A program made the translations under genes and the position numbers. The notes below the pieces were generated by a model, which made no database searches, was not told the origin of the DNA, and saw nothing but the letters and a program-made list of their open reading frames with translations. DNA of 64,000 nucleotides from Sporosarcina thermotolerans (GTDB taxonomy: Bacteria; Bacillota; Bacilli; Bacillales_A; Planococcaceae). This document shows, piece after piece, positions 47,950-57,363 of the stretch (position 1 is its first letter; every line of letters starts with the position of its first letter). Location: contig NZ_CP125968.1 in assembly GCF_030067815.1 (NCBI RefSeq), forward strand, positions 928,501-992,500. The letters run 5' to 3'.

Positions 47950-48130
47950 ATCCAGCTCCGGGCGGCAGGAATGTGCCTTAATTTCTGCAAAACCGCAGAA
48001 ATACGGCAAATCGAACCCTTCGCTGTTCGATTGGCTCGGGTCATAAGTCAAAGCAGCTCTGTGGCAAAAACCGCCACTCCGCATCTTTGCCTTATGCCTG
48101 TCGCCTCTAAGCGGCCGCCCTCCGCTTTTG
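47950..48130 (+). repeat. Dispersed structured repeat, long unit E
   Basis: 181 bp, about 62 bp longer than the other units because of extra sequence after the left arm with hairpins ATTTCTGC/GCAGAAAT and AATCGAA/TTCGATT. Outer helix GGGCGGC/GCCGCCC differs from unit A in a compensated way. The CTTTTG end touches the stop codon of ydcA (48131-48133). Confidence 0.88.
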
Positions 48131-48733
48131 TTATCGCCAACTAATAATCCTCTTTGGATGAAAGTAACTTAACCCGATAATAAACCCAACAATCAGACCC
48201 GCAATATGTCCGATAACATTGACACCAGGTTGAAGGAACGTCATGATGACGCTAATAACGATAATCGGTAAAATGATTTGGCGCAGCTGTGGGAATGCCT
48301 TTTTCGTATAATACACAAGAGCCCCAAACGCACCGAAAATACCGAAAATCGCGCCGCTCGCCCCTACATGGGAGAAATCCCATCCACCAAGAAAGAAAGA
48401 GGCCACATTTGCAAAAAGCCCAGCTAAAAGATAAATCGTCAAGAATCTCGCCTTGCCTGCAACCCGTTCAAGCTCCGGACCGAAGATGAACAATGAGAAC
48501 ATATTGAATAGAAGATGCATTAATCCTGCATGTAAAAACATCGGCGTAATAAGTCGCCACCATTCACCATCCGAAATCAGGTAATTGATCCCTACCCCCG
48601 AATAATACAACTCTCTACTCGCTTGAATCGGCAAACCTGTTACGATATAAACAAGGATGTTTATCGCAAGCAATGCAGTTACAAATGGATATAGACGAAT
48701 ATATTGGGAAAAGCTTTCTGTTCTGATAAACAT
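48131..48733 (-). CDS. ydcA: Rhomboid intramembrane serine protease YdcA
   Basis: 200 residues with six predicted helices. The catalytic dyad is Ser126 in GASGAIFG and His176 in NVIGHIAGL; the L1-loop residues WWRLITPMFLHAGLMHLLFNM (Trp-Arg, His, Asn) are present. Homologous in place and length to YdcA of B. subtilis. It cleaves membrane proteins within the bilayer; no substrate is predictable. Convergent with ydbT across unit E. Confidence 0.94.
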   Translation of the reverse strand: MFIRTESFSQYIRLYPFVTALLAINILVYIVTGLPIQASRELYYSGVGINYLISDGEWWRLITPMFLHAGLMHLLFNMFSLFIFGPELERVAGKARFLTIYLLAGLFANVASFFLGGWDFSHVGASGAIFGIFGAFGALVYYTKKAFPQLRQIILPIIVISVIMTFLQPGVNVIGHIAGLIVGFIIGLSYFHPKRIISWR

Positions 48734-48825
48734 TTTTCACCTTACCTTTGAATTCATTATACATAGTTTGCAATCGGATAAGAAGTCTTAAGTACCAACA
48801 ATGCACATCGAAAGGGGATATAAAG

Positions 48826-49184
48826 TTGATAGAAGGAATCGGTTTGGATATCGTGGAATTGGATCGAATAACCCGCTTAAATGAGTCGTCGGATAAATTC
48901 CGCATACGAATCCTGTCCAATCGGGAACAAGAAGTATATGAAGCACTTCCGTCGTCGGGGCGGCGAACCGAGTTTTTGGCAGGGCGATTTGCGGCAAAGG
49001 AAGCATTTGCCAAAGCACGAGGCACGGGAATCGGTAAAGATTGCCGATTTGAACAGATTGAAATTTTACCGGCCCCTTCCGGAAAACCTGTTTATACTTC
49101 AAAGATATTGAAGTAACGGGATTTGTATCAATAACACATACGCGATCAGTAGCAGCTGCACAAGTAATTTTATTGAAAGTATAA
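48826..49184 (+). CDS. acpS: Holo-ACP synthase (one frame break)
   Basis: 119 residues after correction. It transfers 4'-phosphopantetheine from CoA to acyl carrier protein. IEGIGLDIVELDRI (Mg-binding Asp8) and the FAAKEAFAKARGTGIG motif (Mg-binding Glu) are clear. The frame breaks at 49101-49103 (one A missing); the restored tail DIEVTGFVSITHTRSVAAAQVILLKV ends at 49184. TTG 48826 follows AAAGGGG. Essential in relatives, so the break is probably artefactual. Confidence 0.93.
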
Positions 49185-49267
49185 ATACAAATTGAACAAG
49201 CTCGCATAAATGACTGTCCACTCTCATAAGATGACCTACCCGATTGAAATGAGAAAGGATGAACTGA

Positions 49268-50269
49268 ATGCGCAGCCGAATTTTTGTTTTAATGTTAGTT
49301 GCAGTCATGGTACTTCTTGCAGCATGTGGATCGCCATCGAAAGAGGATGTCATGAAAAAGTTAGGCAGTAAATGGAACGAGGCAAAAGGATACGAGTTGG
49401 AAGCAACAATGGAAATCAAGACAGGGTCGGAGCCACGGGTTTATGATGTTGTAGTTTGGCATTCCAAGCCTGATTTTTACAAAGTCAATGTTACGCAAGC
49501 GGGTAGCACAGAATCACAAATGATCGTCAGGAATGAAGAAGGGGTATTCGTTATTACGCCATCCCTTGGGAAAACATATAAATTCCAAAGCGATTGGCCA
49601 ACACAAAACAGCATGCCGTATTTAATCGGCACATTATCCGATGACATAAATGCGGATAAGAACGCCACGATGGAAGAAAAGGATAAGACGTATATATTCG
49701 AAACAGCTTCAAGAAATAATCATAAGAAAGTACTTCCGGTTCAACAGATTCACATTGATAAGAAAACCTTGCTTCCGAAATTCGTATCTGTAATGGACGA
49801 AAACAAGGATGAAAAAATCCGTGTAACATTTAAAAAGATAACGCTTGGTGTTGAGCACAAAGCGTCAGACTATCATGTAGACATGGAAGAAATCAAATCT
49901 GATAAAAAGCCTCAGTCGACCGAAAATGGTCAAACAGGCATGAAGTATTATCCAAATCTTGACTGGAATGGAACTGTTCTTGAAGAGGAATCAGTAGAGG
50001 TTGAAAATGGTACGAGAACTTTCATGACATATGGCGGTGGGGATAAGGAATTTGTTGTTGTCCAAGAGCCGGCTTCTCCTCCAAACGATCTCGTGGCGGT
50101 GTCGGTCGAAGGGGACCCTGTGGACCTTGGGTTTGCAATTGCTGCATTAACGGAAAACTCGATCCGTTGGGAGCAAGATGGAGTCGCGTTTTTCGTAGCA
50201 TCCTCCACATTAACACCGGATGAACTCATAACAGTTGCTTCATCTATGCATCCGGAAAATAGCAAATAA
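49268..50269 (+). CDS. ydcC: Lipoprotein YdcC (LolA-like, sporulation-associated)
   Basis: 333 residues with a lipoprotein signal MRSRIFVLMLVAVMVLLAACG. The body has the LolA/LppX-like beta-rich pattern (KGYELEATMEIKTGSEPRVYDVVVWHSKPDFYKV...). Its position between acpS and alr is that of B. subtilis YdcC, a sigma-E controlled gene; clostridial GerS is a functional relative in germination. Sporulation control is inferred from synteny, since I see no sigma-E promoter. ATG 49268 after GAAAGGATG. Confidence 0.88.
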   Translation: MRSRIFVLMLVAVMVLLAACGSPSKEDVMKKLGSKWNEAKGYELEATMEIKTGSEPRVYDVVVWHSKPDFYKVNVTQAGSTESQMIVRNEEGVFVITPSLGKTYKFQSDWPTQNSMPYLIGTLSDDINADKNATMEEKDKTYIFETASRNNHKKVLPVQQIHIDKKTLLPKFVSVMDENKDEKIRVTFKKITLGVEHKASDYHVDMEEIKSDKKPQSTENGQTGMKYYPNLDWNGTVLEEESVEVENGTRTFMTYGGGDKEFVVVQEPASPPNDLVAVSVEGDPVDLGFAIAALTENSIRWEQDGVAFFVASSTLTPDELITVASSMHPENSK

Positions 50270-50340
50270 GTTTAATTGACGGAGGTACCCCCCTAGATTG
50301 ATAATAGATAGAAACATTAACCTATAATCGAGGGGACACT

Positions 50341-51458
50341 ATGGAAAATTACCGTCCAACAAAGGCAATCGTCGATTTACAGGCAATCAGGGATAATATT
50401 AAGAATCTTAGACAGTATTTACCAAACAGCACATCGGTCATAGCCGTCGTGAAAGCGGACGGCTATGGCCACGGTGTGTTAGAAGTGGCTCGTACAGCAA
50501 TTGAGGCCGGTTCTATAATGTTAGCGGTTGCTACGCTGGAAGAAGCTGTTCATCTGAGGGATTGCGGAATAACCGCGGATATACTTGTAATGGGGCCCTC
50601 ACCCGTAGTTGTAGCTGAAAAAGCAGCTGCACTTGGAATTCATATTACGGTTTCAGATGCTGAATGGCTGCGTCAGGCTGTTCCGAAAATAGGTTCAGGT
50701 TTTTCCTTAAAAGTGCATGTTAAAATTGACACTGGAATGGGTAGAATTGGGCTTAGGGATGAAAAATCCCTAAACGATATTGTAGACGTGATTCAGGGCA
50801 CATCTGCTTTTAGTCTTGAGGGGGCCTTTACTCATTTTGCTTGTGCGGATGAAGAGGATCCCAAAAAGTCGGAAATACAATTCAAGCGGTTTATGGATTT
50901 GGTGGCTGCATTTCCGGAAAGACCAAGGCTTGTTCATGCGTCAAATAGCGCAGCTGCCTTGTTGTATCCGGAATATGCGCTCGATGCTGTGCGATTTGGC
51001 ATTAGCATGTACGGCATTCCACCATCTCGGTATGTAGAAACGAAATTACCTTTCCAGTTGAAAAGGGCTTTCACTTTGCAAACGGAGCTTGCTTATGTGA
51101 AGTTGCTTGAAAAGGGCAGTGGAGTCGGATATGGCGGGACGTATGAAACGGAACAGAGCGAATGGATTGGAACTCTGCCAATCGGATATGCGGATGGACT
51201 AAAACGCGGACTCCGAAATCAGGAAATTCTCATTGCCGGTGAAAGGATGCCGATTGTTGGCTCAATTTGCATGGATCAGTGCATGGTGAAACTACCACGC
51301 GAACTACCAGTTGGAGAAAAAGTGACATTGATCGGTCGCGAGGGCAATGAAGAAATACAAATGGAAGAATGGGCGGATCGTCTTGGACGATTCCCTACGA
51401 AATCGCAGTTACAATTGCAAGACGTGTTCCGAGAATATATCATTCCTCGCATGGATAA
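50341..51458 (+). CDS. alr: Alanine racemase (one frame break)
   Basis: 372 residues after correction. PLP enzyme converting L- to D-alanine for the wall. Lys38 in AVVKADGYGHG binds PLP; KIDTGMGRIGL, HASNSAAALL, the catalytic Tyr region VGYGGTYETEQSEWIGTLPIGYADG and the active-site loop SICMDQCMVKL follow. The frame breaks at 51385-51388 (one A missing in GGAC), after which IPYEIAVTIARRVPRIYHSS and the stop at 51458 fit the family end. ATG 50341 behind CGAGGGG. Confidence 0.94.
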
Positions 51459-51612
51459 GATAATACTGTTCCGGCTTTCGACAAATGACCACATTATTTG
51501 AAGATTCTTGTCAGTAAAAAGCCTACTTTGTCTTCTCATTGTCGAACTTCAATGGTAAGATAGACTTGAATAGAATCGATCGAGGGAACGGGGTCTGTCG
51601 GAGGTGCTAGTA

Positions 51613-51885
51613 GTGCGAGAAAAAAACGTCAAAATCATAAAAGTTCCGAGAAGGAATATAAATGAAAATGAACATACGGCCGTTCATCAGCAGCCGGAGC
51701 GTGGAGAATTCGTTTATGTTTCAACAAAGCGGTATGTGACTGATCGTGAGGCGGATACAATCCGGGAAGCGATGATGGTCGGCTACGTTGAAATGTCGCA
51801 AATCAACTTAAGAATCGCCAAAGAATGCTTGCATGCGGAACTCGAAGCCCAGCGTACGATGGAACGTCTCGTAAGCGGAGGATGA
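51613..51885 (+). CDS. mazE: Antitoxin MazE (EndoAI)
   Basis: 90-residue ribbon-helix-helix antitoxin of the EndoAI type. The N-terminal DNA-binding strand [14 protein letters not shown] precedes [15 protein letters not shown]; the C-terminal toxin-binding tail [29 protein letters not shown] matches EndoAI. GTG 51613 after CGGAGGTG. It neutralises MazF, 4 bp downstream, and autoregulates. The pair sits just upstream of the sigma-B operon as in Bacillus. Confidence 0.92.
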   Translation: MREKNVKIIKVPRRNINENEHTAVHQQPERGEFVYVSTKRYVTDREADTIREAMMVGYVEMSQINLRIAKECLHAELEAQRTMERLVSGG

Positions 51886-51889
51886 AAAG

Positions 51890-52240
51890 TTGGCAATAAA
51901 ACGTGGAGACGTCTTTTTTGCAGACCTGTCACCCGTCGTAGGTTCCGAACAGGGAGGGACGAGACCGGTGCTTGTCATCCAGAATGACATTGGCAACCGG
52001 TTCAGCCCCACAGTGATTGTTGCAGCGATTACTGCGCAAATCCAGAAAGCAAAATTGCCGACACATGTAGAGATTAAAGCGGAACGTTATGGATTCGAGC
52101 GGGATTCTGTCATCCTGCTCGAACAAGTCCGCACAATCGACAAGTCAAGGCTCACGGATAAGATCACCCATTTGGACGAAATCGTGATGGAGCAGGTTGA
52201 TGAAGCACTTGAAATAAGTTTTGGATTGGTCAAGTTTTAG
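51890..52240 (+). CDS. mazF: mRNA interferase MazF (EndoA/NdoA)
   Basis: 116-residue toxin, an ACA-type (UACAU in Bacillus) sequence-specific endoribonuclease. [32 protein letters not shown] carries the catalytic Arg and [11 protein letters not shown] the catalytic Thr; [25 protein letters not shown] completes the fold. Start TTG 51890. Terminator downstream separates it from rsbR. Confidence 0.96.
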   Translation: MAIKRGDVFFADLSPVVGSEQGGTRPVLVIQNDIGNRFSPTVIVAAITAQIQKAKLPTHVEIKAERYGFERDSVILLEQVRTIDKSRLTDKITHLDEIVMEQVDEALEISFGLVKF

Positions 52241-52252
52241 AATACATATAAG

Positions 52253-52289
52253 AAAACACTCTGGATTCTTGTAATCCGGAGTGTTTTTT
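52253..52289 (+). terminator. Terminator of mazEF
   Basis: AAAACACTC-GGATT / AATCC-GAGTGTTTTTT. Confidence 0.88.
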
Positions 52290-52418
52290 ATTTTCCTCTA
52301 CATCGGTAATTGGGGTTCTTAGATGCATATATTGCAAAGCAAATAAATGCCTATCGCCACATTTTTCTGTACAATAGGGAAAAGGCATTTTTAATTAGTC
52401 TGGGAGGCTTGCAAGGAT

Positions 52419-53246
52419 ATGAACAAAATTACCGTAGAAGGCATCCGTCAAAACATGGACGAAATCATTGAACGCTGGATAAAAGTGATGAAGGAAGAAA
52501 AGGGAGAACGATTTTTCCACTTCATGCCCGACCATCTTATCGAAAAGACAAGCAGAGAATTTGCGGAATTGATGACTTCGAATATAGATGAATCACATGC
52601 AGCCAATGCTGAAAAAATTAATGATTTCACTGAGAAAGTCGTACGATTCGGATGGGCGATTAAGTTCGTGAACAAGGCAATCGATAATTTTTCGGATATC
52701 GTATTTGAATTACTTGAAGAAAAGGAAGTTATTAATGATGCAAACTTCAAGTCTTTCAATCAACTATTCAAAAACTGGATTAACCCACTAAGAGAAAGCA
52801 TTATAGATGCGTATTCTACTGAATGGGAGAGAACGGTTAGCTTACAGAAAATAGCGTTGCAGGAACTATCGGCTTCTTTAATACCGGTATTTGATAAGAT
52901 ATCAGTTATGCCACTTGTCGGAACGATTGATACTGAACGGGCTAAATTAATAATGGAAAATCTTCTAGAAGGTGTCGTCGACCAACGGGCAGAAGTTGTG
53001 CTGCTTGATATTACTGGAGTGCCCGTCGTGGATACGATGGTAGCGCATCATATCATTCAGGCGGCGGATGCAGTTCGTTTAGTTGGAGCGAAATGTATGC
53101 TTGTTGGTATTCGTCCTGAAATAGCGCAGACAATCGTAGCACTTGGCATCAACCTAAATGAATTCACAACGAAGAGTACTTTGCAGAAGGGAATGCAAGC
53201 AGCCTTAGGTCTCACGAATCGGAGAATCGTGGAGGTGGAAAACTAA
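52419..53246 (+). CDS. rsbR: Stressosome protein RsbR
   Basis: 275 residues: an N-terminal non-heme globin-like sensor domain (about 1-135) and a C-terminal STAS domain (about 155-265). The RsbT phosphorylation sites are visible as Thr172 (GTIDTERA) and Thr206 (VVDTMVA), matching B. subtilis Thr171/Thr205. Scaffold of the 1.8 MDa stressosome that senses environmental stress. Overlaps rsbS by one base. ATG 52419 after GGGAGGC. Confidence 0.96.
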   Translation: MNKITVEGIRQNMDEIIERWIKVMKEEKGERFFHFMPDHLIEKTSREFAELMTSNIDESHAANAEKINDFTEKVVRFGWAIKFVNKAIDNFSDIVFELLEEKEVINDANFKSFNQLFKNWINPLRESIIDAYSTEWERTVSLQKIALQELSASLIPVFDKISVMPLVGTIDTERAKLIMENLLEGVVDQRAEVVLLDITGVPVVDTMVAHHIIQAADAVRLVGAKCMLVGIRPEIAQTIVALGINLNEFTTKSTLQKGMQAALGLTNRRIVEVEN

Positions 53247-53607
53247 TGAAAACACGTATTCCAATTTTGAAGTTAAATGAAGTTCTTATCGTGTCAATCC
53301 AATGGGAATTGGACGATCAGACGGCAATTCAATTCCAAGAGGATTTATTGAATAAAATGCATGAAACCGCGGCCCTCGGTGTAGTAATAGATTTGACGCC
53401 AATAGATTTCATTGATTCCTTTATTGCGAAAGTATTGGGGATGTTATCAATATGACTGGTTTAATGGGCGCAAAGGTCGTAATTACAGGGATTCAACCTG
53501 CAGTTGCCATTACATTGATAGAATTAGGGATTCGTTTAAATAATGTAATGACAGCATTGGATTTAGAAAACGGGTTGGATAAACTTAATAAAGAATTGGA
53601 GGCCTGA
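53246..53607 (+). CDS. rsbS: Stressosome protein RsbS (one frame break)
   Basis: 120 residues after correction, a single STAS domain that holds RsbT in the stressosome. Ser58 in [13 protein letters not shown] is the RsbT target (Ser59 in B. subtilis). The frame breaks at 53437-53440, where five G instead of four give [17 protein letters not shown] and a stop at 53607. ATG 53246 overlaps the rsbR stop. Confidence 0.94.
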
Positions 53608-53609
53608 AA

Positions 53610-54008
53610 ATGAATAGGTCTTCTGTAGAAATAATCACGGAATGGGATATTGTTGCTGCAAGGCAGTTGGGGAGAAACGAAGCAAAGAAAGTGGGGTTTG
53701 GCACAGTTGACCAAGCCCGAATTACAACCGCAATTAGCGAATTGGCAAGGAACATTTATCTATACGCTGGAAAAGGGAAAATCGAGATTGAAAGGGTGAC
53801 GGATGGTGAGGTATGTGGCATTAAAGTCTTAGCATCCGATGATGGTCCGGGAATCCCTGATTTACGAAAAGTGATGGAAGATGGATACTCGACATCGGGA
53901 GGGTTAGGTGCGGGGATGCCAGGAGTCAAAAGACTAATGGATGAATTCAAAGTCATTTCCGAACTTGGAAGTGGTACTACAGTAACGGCAACTAAATGGC
54001 TCCACTAA
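53610..54008 (+). CDS. rsbT: Serine/threonine kinase RsbT
   Basis: 132-residue GHKL-fold kinase. The N box ISELARNIYLYAG, G1 box DDGPGIPDLRK and G2 box GYSTSGGLGAGMPGVKRLMDEF are all present. It phosphorylates RsbR and RsbS, is then released and activates RsbU. Starts 2 bp after the rsbS stop, with GGAGGCC. Confidence 0.96.
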   Translation: MNRSSVEIITEWDIVAARQLGRNEAKKVGFGTVDQARITTAISELARNIYLYAGKGKIEIERVTDGEVCGIKVLASDDGPGIPDLRKVMEDGYSTSGGLGAGMPGVKRLMDEFKVISELGSGTTVTATKWLH

Positions 54009-54022
54009 GGAGGTGATAGGGA

Positions 54023-55021
54023 ATGCCACAGGTAGTTGGAAGGCAGTACAAAGAGATTTTGAAAAAGTATTTGGAAAGCCATAGTGAAGAGGACCTTTAT
54101 GTAGGACAACAATTCAGTAGGCGTTTTATCGAAAAGGAAATAGCGCCTGAAGATGTCATTAGCATCCATAAATCAGCGCTTCTTGAACTTCATCCTGAAT
54201 TGCAAGATGAAGTATGGGATTCCCTGGACTTTCTTATCGAAATGATGATCCATTATGGATTTACATTGCGTGAACGTCAAAGTTTAATCCGAAAACAAGA
54301 AGTCATTCAAATGGAAATGAATGTTGCTACAAAAGTACAAAATACCCTTTTGAAAACCGAAAGCCCTATTGTCGAGGGATTAGATGTCGGTTGGATTTCG
54401 GAGCCAGCCAGACAGATGAACGGGGATTACGTCCATTTCCTGAATCGTGAGCATGAATCGAGCGTAGCGGTGGCTGATGTTATGGGGAAGGGTATTCCCG
54501 CAGCACTTTGCATGTCGATGATCAAATTCGGAATGGACGGCTTGCCGGGTGAAAATTCAAGTCCCGGAAATGCGTTGTCCATTATCAATCGCATTGTAGA
54601 GAAAAGCGTAGATGATTCAATGTTCATATCTATGTTCTATGGAAAATACGATTCAAAAGAACGAATCTTTTCTTATGCATCCGCGGGTCATGAGCCAGCG
54701 TGGCATTTCAATAGTGATACAGAGACTTTTTCGGAATTGGATGCGAAAGGGTTACTCTTAGGCGTCAAGGTGGATTCGGCTTATGAAGAGCGGTCGGTTT
54801 CTATGCAACAAGGTGATTTCATCGTGATGATGACGGATGGTGTAACTGAATCGAGAACAGAAGAAGGCTTCGTCGAGATGAAAACAATTCAAAATCTCCT
54901 TGTTGAAGTGAAAGATAAATCTGCAAGGGAAATTGCTGAATATGTTTACAAAAGCCTTGCGGAAATTCAAAACTATAAACTGAGCGACGACTTCACAATT
55001 GTTATCTTCAAAAAGAACTAA
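54023..55021 (+). CDS. rsbU: PP2C phosphatase RsbU
   Basis: 332 residues: N-terminal RsbT-binding helical domain (about 1-85), coiled linker, then SpoIIE/PPM phosphatase (about 120-330) with MNGDYVHF, VADVMGKGIPAALCMSM, SYASAGHEPAW and MMTDGVTES metal-binding motifs. It dephosphorylates RsbV~P on activation by RsbT. ATG 54023 behind AAGGAGGTGAT. Confidence 0.96.
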   Translation: MPQVVGRQYKEILKKYLESHSEEDLYVGQQFSRRFIEKEIAPEDVISIHKSALLELHPELQDEVWDSLDFLIEMMIHYGFTLRERQSLIRKQEVIQMEMNVATKVQNTLLKTESPIVEGLDVGWISEPARQMNGDYVHFLNREHESSVAVADVMGKGIPAALCMSMIKFGMDGLPGENSSPGNALSIINRIVEKSVDDSMFISMFYGKYDSKERIFSYASAGHEPAWHFNSDTETFSELDAKGLLLGVKVDSAYEERSVSMQQGDFIVMMTDGVTESRTEEGFVEMKTIQNLLVEVKDKSAREIAEYVYKSLAEIQNYKLSDDFTIVIFKKN

Positions 55022-55026
55022 AATAG

Positions 55027-55050
55027 GTTTAGTTCTTGAATATGGGGTAT
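55027..55050 (+). promoter_or_regulatory. Sigma-B promoter of rsbV-rsbW-sigB-rsbX
   Basis: GTTTAG and GGGTAT separated by 12 bp (GTTT then 14 bp to GGGTAT), close to the sigma-B consensus, 53 bp upstream of rsbV. This is the autoregulatory position known from B. subtilis. Confidence 0.8.
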
Positions 55051-55102
55051 TAAATAAGTTAGTAATTTATTTACTATGAAATAAGAGAGTCGGGGTGTAG
55101 AA

Positions 55103-55445
55103 ATGAATTTACAAGTTAATATTCTCTAAAGACAACAGTGTTCAATATTTCAAGGTGGTCGGTGAAATAGACGCATTTACAGCACCTGTCCTGAAGGAAA
55201 GACTTTCAACTGTGCAAGGCATGCCAGGACTTAAGGCAGAACTTGATTTATCGGAAGTAGAATATATGGATAGTACGGGACTTGGCGTGTTTGTCGGATT
55301 TTATAAGGCGGTCACGGCCAAAGGAGGCCACGTGAAAATTACCGGTTTGAACAGGCGGTTGAACCGACTTTTCGAGATTACCGGATTGAGTGAAATTATC
55401 GATACTGAGATGATGGAAAGTGAGGACAATGATGGCACAATATGA
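55103..55445 (+). CDS. rsbV: Anti-anti-sigma factor RsbV (one frame break)
   Basis: About 113 residues, STAS domain. Ser in EYMDSTGLGVFVG is the RsbW phosphorylation site. MNLQVNI at the start joins SKDNSVQYFKVVGEIDAFTAP only if the frame is corrected near 55121-55127 (net +1 or -2). Unphosphorylated RsbV displaces sigma-B from RsbW. ATG 55103 after CGGGGTG. Confidence 0.93.
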
Positions 55446-55903
55446 TTATATAGAAATCAAAATTCCCGCCAAAGCCCAATATGTTGGCGTCGCACGGCTA
55501 ATGATCTCTGGAATCGCAAGCCGTCTTGGATTTACATACGATGACATCGAAGATTTGAAGATTGCTTCCAGTGAAGCGATTACGAATGCAGTCCAACATG
55601 CTTACGGTGGCAGTGGAGACGGGGAAATTGTTGTCGGATGCGCTATGTATGAAGAACGGTTGGAAATCATGATTGCAGATCACGGGTCAAGTTTCGATTT
55701 TGAAGAAACCAAAAAACATATCGGGCCATATAGCGCCGCTTCAGAAGAACGGTTCCAGCGTGAGGGGACTAGGACTTTATTTAATGGAGACGCTTATGGA
55801 TGAAGTTAAAATTCATCATGAGGAGGGCGTGACGGTCTTTATGACTAAATATCTCGGCAGAGAGCGGGGCGAAGAAGATGTCAAACGATCAGCCAACTCA
55901 TAA
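55432..55903 (+). CDS. rsbW: Anti-sigma-B factor and kinase RsbW (one frame break)
   Basis: About 157 residues, GHKL kinase: EDLKIASSEAITNAVQHAY (N box), IADHGSSFD (G1) and, after correction, REGGLGLYLMETLMDEV (G2). The frame breaks at 55764-55767, where two more G are needed. It binds sigma-B or phosphorylates RsbV. Overlaps rsbV by 14 and sigB by 26 bases, as in Bacillus. Confidence 0.93.
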
Positions 55904-56662
55904 GCCAGATACGAAAGAGAAAGTTCTGGAGTGGATTAGGCAATACCAAGAAACGAATGATGATGAAGCACAGACGAACCTTGTCCTTCATTACGAACGA
56001 CTCGTTCATTCCATCGCACGAAAGTATTCAAACGGAAAACCATATCACGAAGATATCGTGCAAGTTGGCATGCTTGGACTCTTAGGTGCGATTAGGCGAT
56101 ATGATCCGGAATTGGGCCGTAGTTTTGAAGCTTTTGCCGTACCAACAATCGTAGGGGAAATCAAACGGTTCTTGCGTGACAAGACATGGGCTGTCCACGT
56201 GCCAAGGCGTATAAAAGAACTTGGCCCGAAGATTAAGGCTGCGGTAGAAACGTTAACAACTGAGATGCAACGTTCTCCACTTGTGAGTGAAATAGCGGAA
56301 TACCTCGAAACGGATGAAGAAATAGTACTCGAAGCGATGGAAATGGGAAGAAGCTATCAAGCGCTTTCGATGGATCATACGCTTGAAGCCGATTCTGAAG
56401 GCGGCACAGTAACATTATTTGACATTATTGGCGAATCTGATGACGGTTTTGAGAGAACGGATCATAGACTTGTCGTGGCAAATGCACTAAGTGTATTGTC
56501 TGAACGTGAAAGGCAGATCATTCAGTACACATACATTGAACAGCTAAGCCAAAAGAGGCTGGAGAACGCCTTGGTATTTCTCAGATGCATGTTTCAAGAC
56601 TGCAAAGAAAAGCAATAAAAAAATTGCAAGAGGCCATATTGGCTGCTGGCGGTGCTTCGTAG
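55878..56662 (+). CDS. sigB: General stress sigma factor SigB (one frame break)
   Basis: About 261 residues after correction. Region 2: YHEDIVQVGMLGLLGAIRRYDPELGRSFEAFAVPTIVGEIKRFLRDKTW; region 3: PRRIKELGPKIKAAVETL; region 4.2 helix-turn-helix SQKEAGERLGISQMHVSRLQRKA. The last part needs one more A at 56551-56554. Ends at 56662 on AGTGA, shared with the GTG start of rsbX. Confidence 0.96.
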
Positions 56663-57264
56663 TGAAGGTTTTCAAAAATGAATATGTCGAGGCCTATATC
56701 TATAATGCTGCGAAACATGGAAATATCGAATCCGGGGATATGTATTTCATCCATTCGGAAAAGGACTACTTCATCTGCGCAATCGCAGATGGGTTGGGAA
56801 ATGGAGTAGTTGCGAGGCAATCTGCCGAGGTCATACCTAAAACCCTTGAGCACTATCACCATGAATCGCTTGACGATCTTATGAATCGTTGCAATGAACT
56901 AATGATACAGAAACGTGGTGCGGCGGTTGCAATAGTCAGGGTGAATTTTGCTGAAGGTACCATTGAGTACAGTTGCATAGGCAACGTTCGCCTTTATATA
57001 TTGCACGGTAGGGAACAGATGATTTATCCATTGCCAGTCAGTGGATTTCTTTCGGGAAAACCTCAAAAGATGAATAGTCAAAAATACAAATATAGCATTG
57101 GGGACCTCTTCTTCCTTCATTCAGATGGGGTATTGTTGAAGAGTCCGAAAGCAACTATGAAAAGTAGTTCGAATGCTTTGGAATTGTATAACCTTGTCAA
57201 AGACTCGGCCGCTGGCACTTCCGGTGACGACGCGACCTTTATAGCCTGTAGCCTGCTTCAATAA
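56662..57264 (+). CDS. rsbX: Phosphatase RsbX
   Basis: 200 residues, PPM-type serine phosphatase that resets the stressosome by dephosphorylating RsbR and RsbS. Motifs CAIADGLGNGVVARQSAE, GNVRLYILHG, LFFLHSDGVLL and SGDDATFIACSLL are as in B. subtilis RsbX. GTG start overlaps the sigB stop. Terminator overlaps its end. Confidence 0.94.
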   Translation: MKVFKNEYVEAYIYNAAKHGNIESGDMYFIHSEKDYFICAIADGLGNGVVARQSAEVIPKTLEHYHHESLDDLMNRCNELMIQKRGAAVAIVRVNFAEGTIEYSCIGNVRLYILHGREQMIYPLPVSGFLSGKPQKMNSQKYKYSIGDLFFLHSDGVLLKSPKATMKSSSNALELYNLVKDSAAGTSGDDATFIACSLLQ

Positions 57265-57279
57265 TGGCGCAGGTTTTTT
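57252..57279 (+). terminator. Terminator of the sigB operon
   Basis: CCTGC / GCAGG followed by TTTTTT; the rsbX stop lies in the loop. Confidence 0.75.
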
Positions 57280-57363
57280 CTTTTGTTCATTTTTCCAGCT
57301 CGGTTGGAGTAGATAAGGCTGAAAAATGGTAAACTGTAAACAATGAAGAAAGGGTGGAAATGA

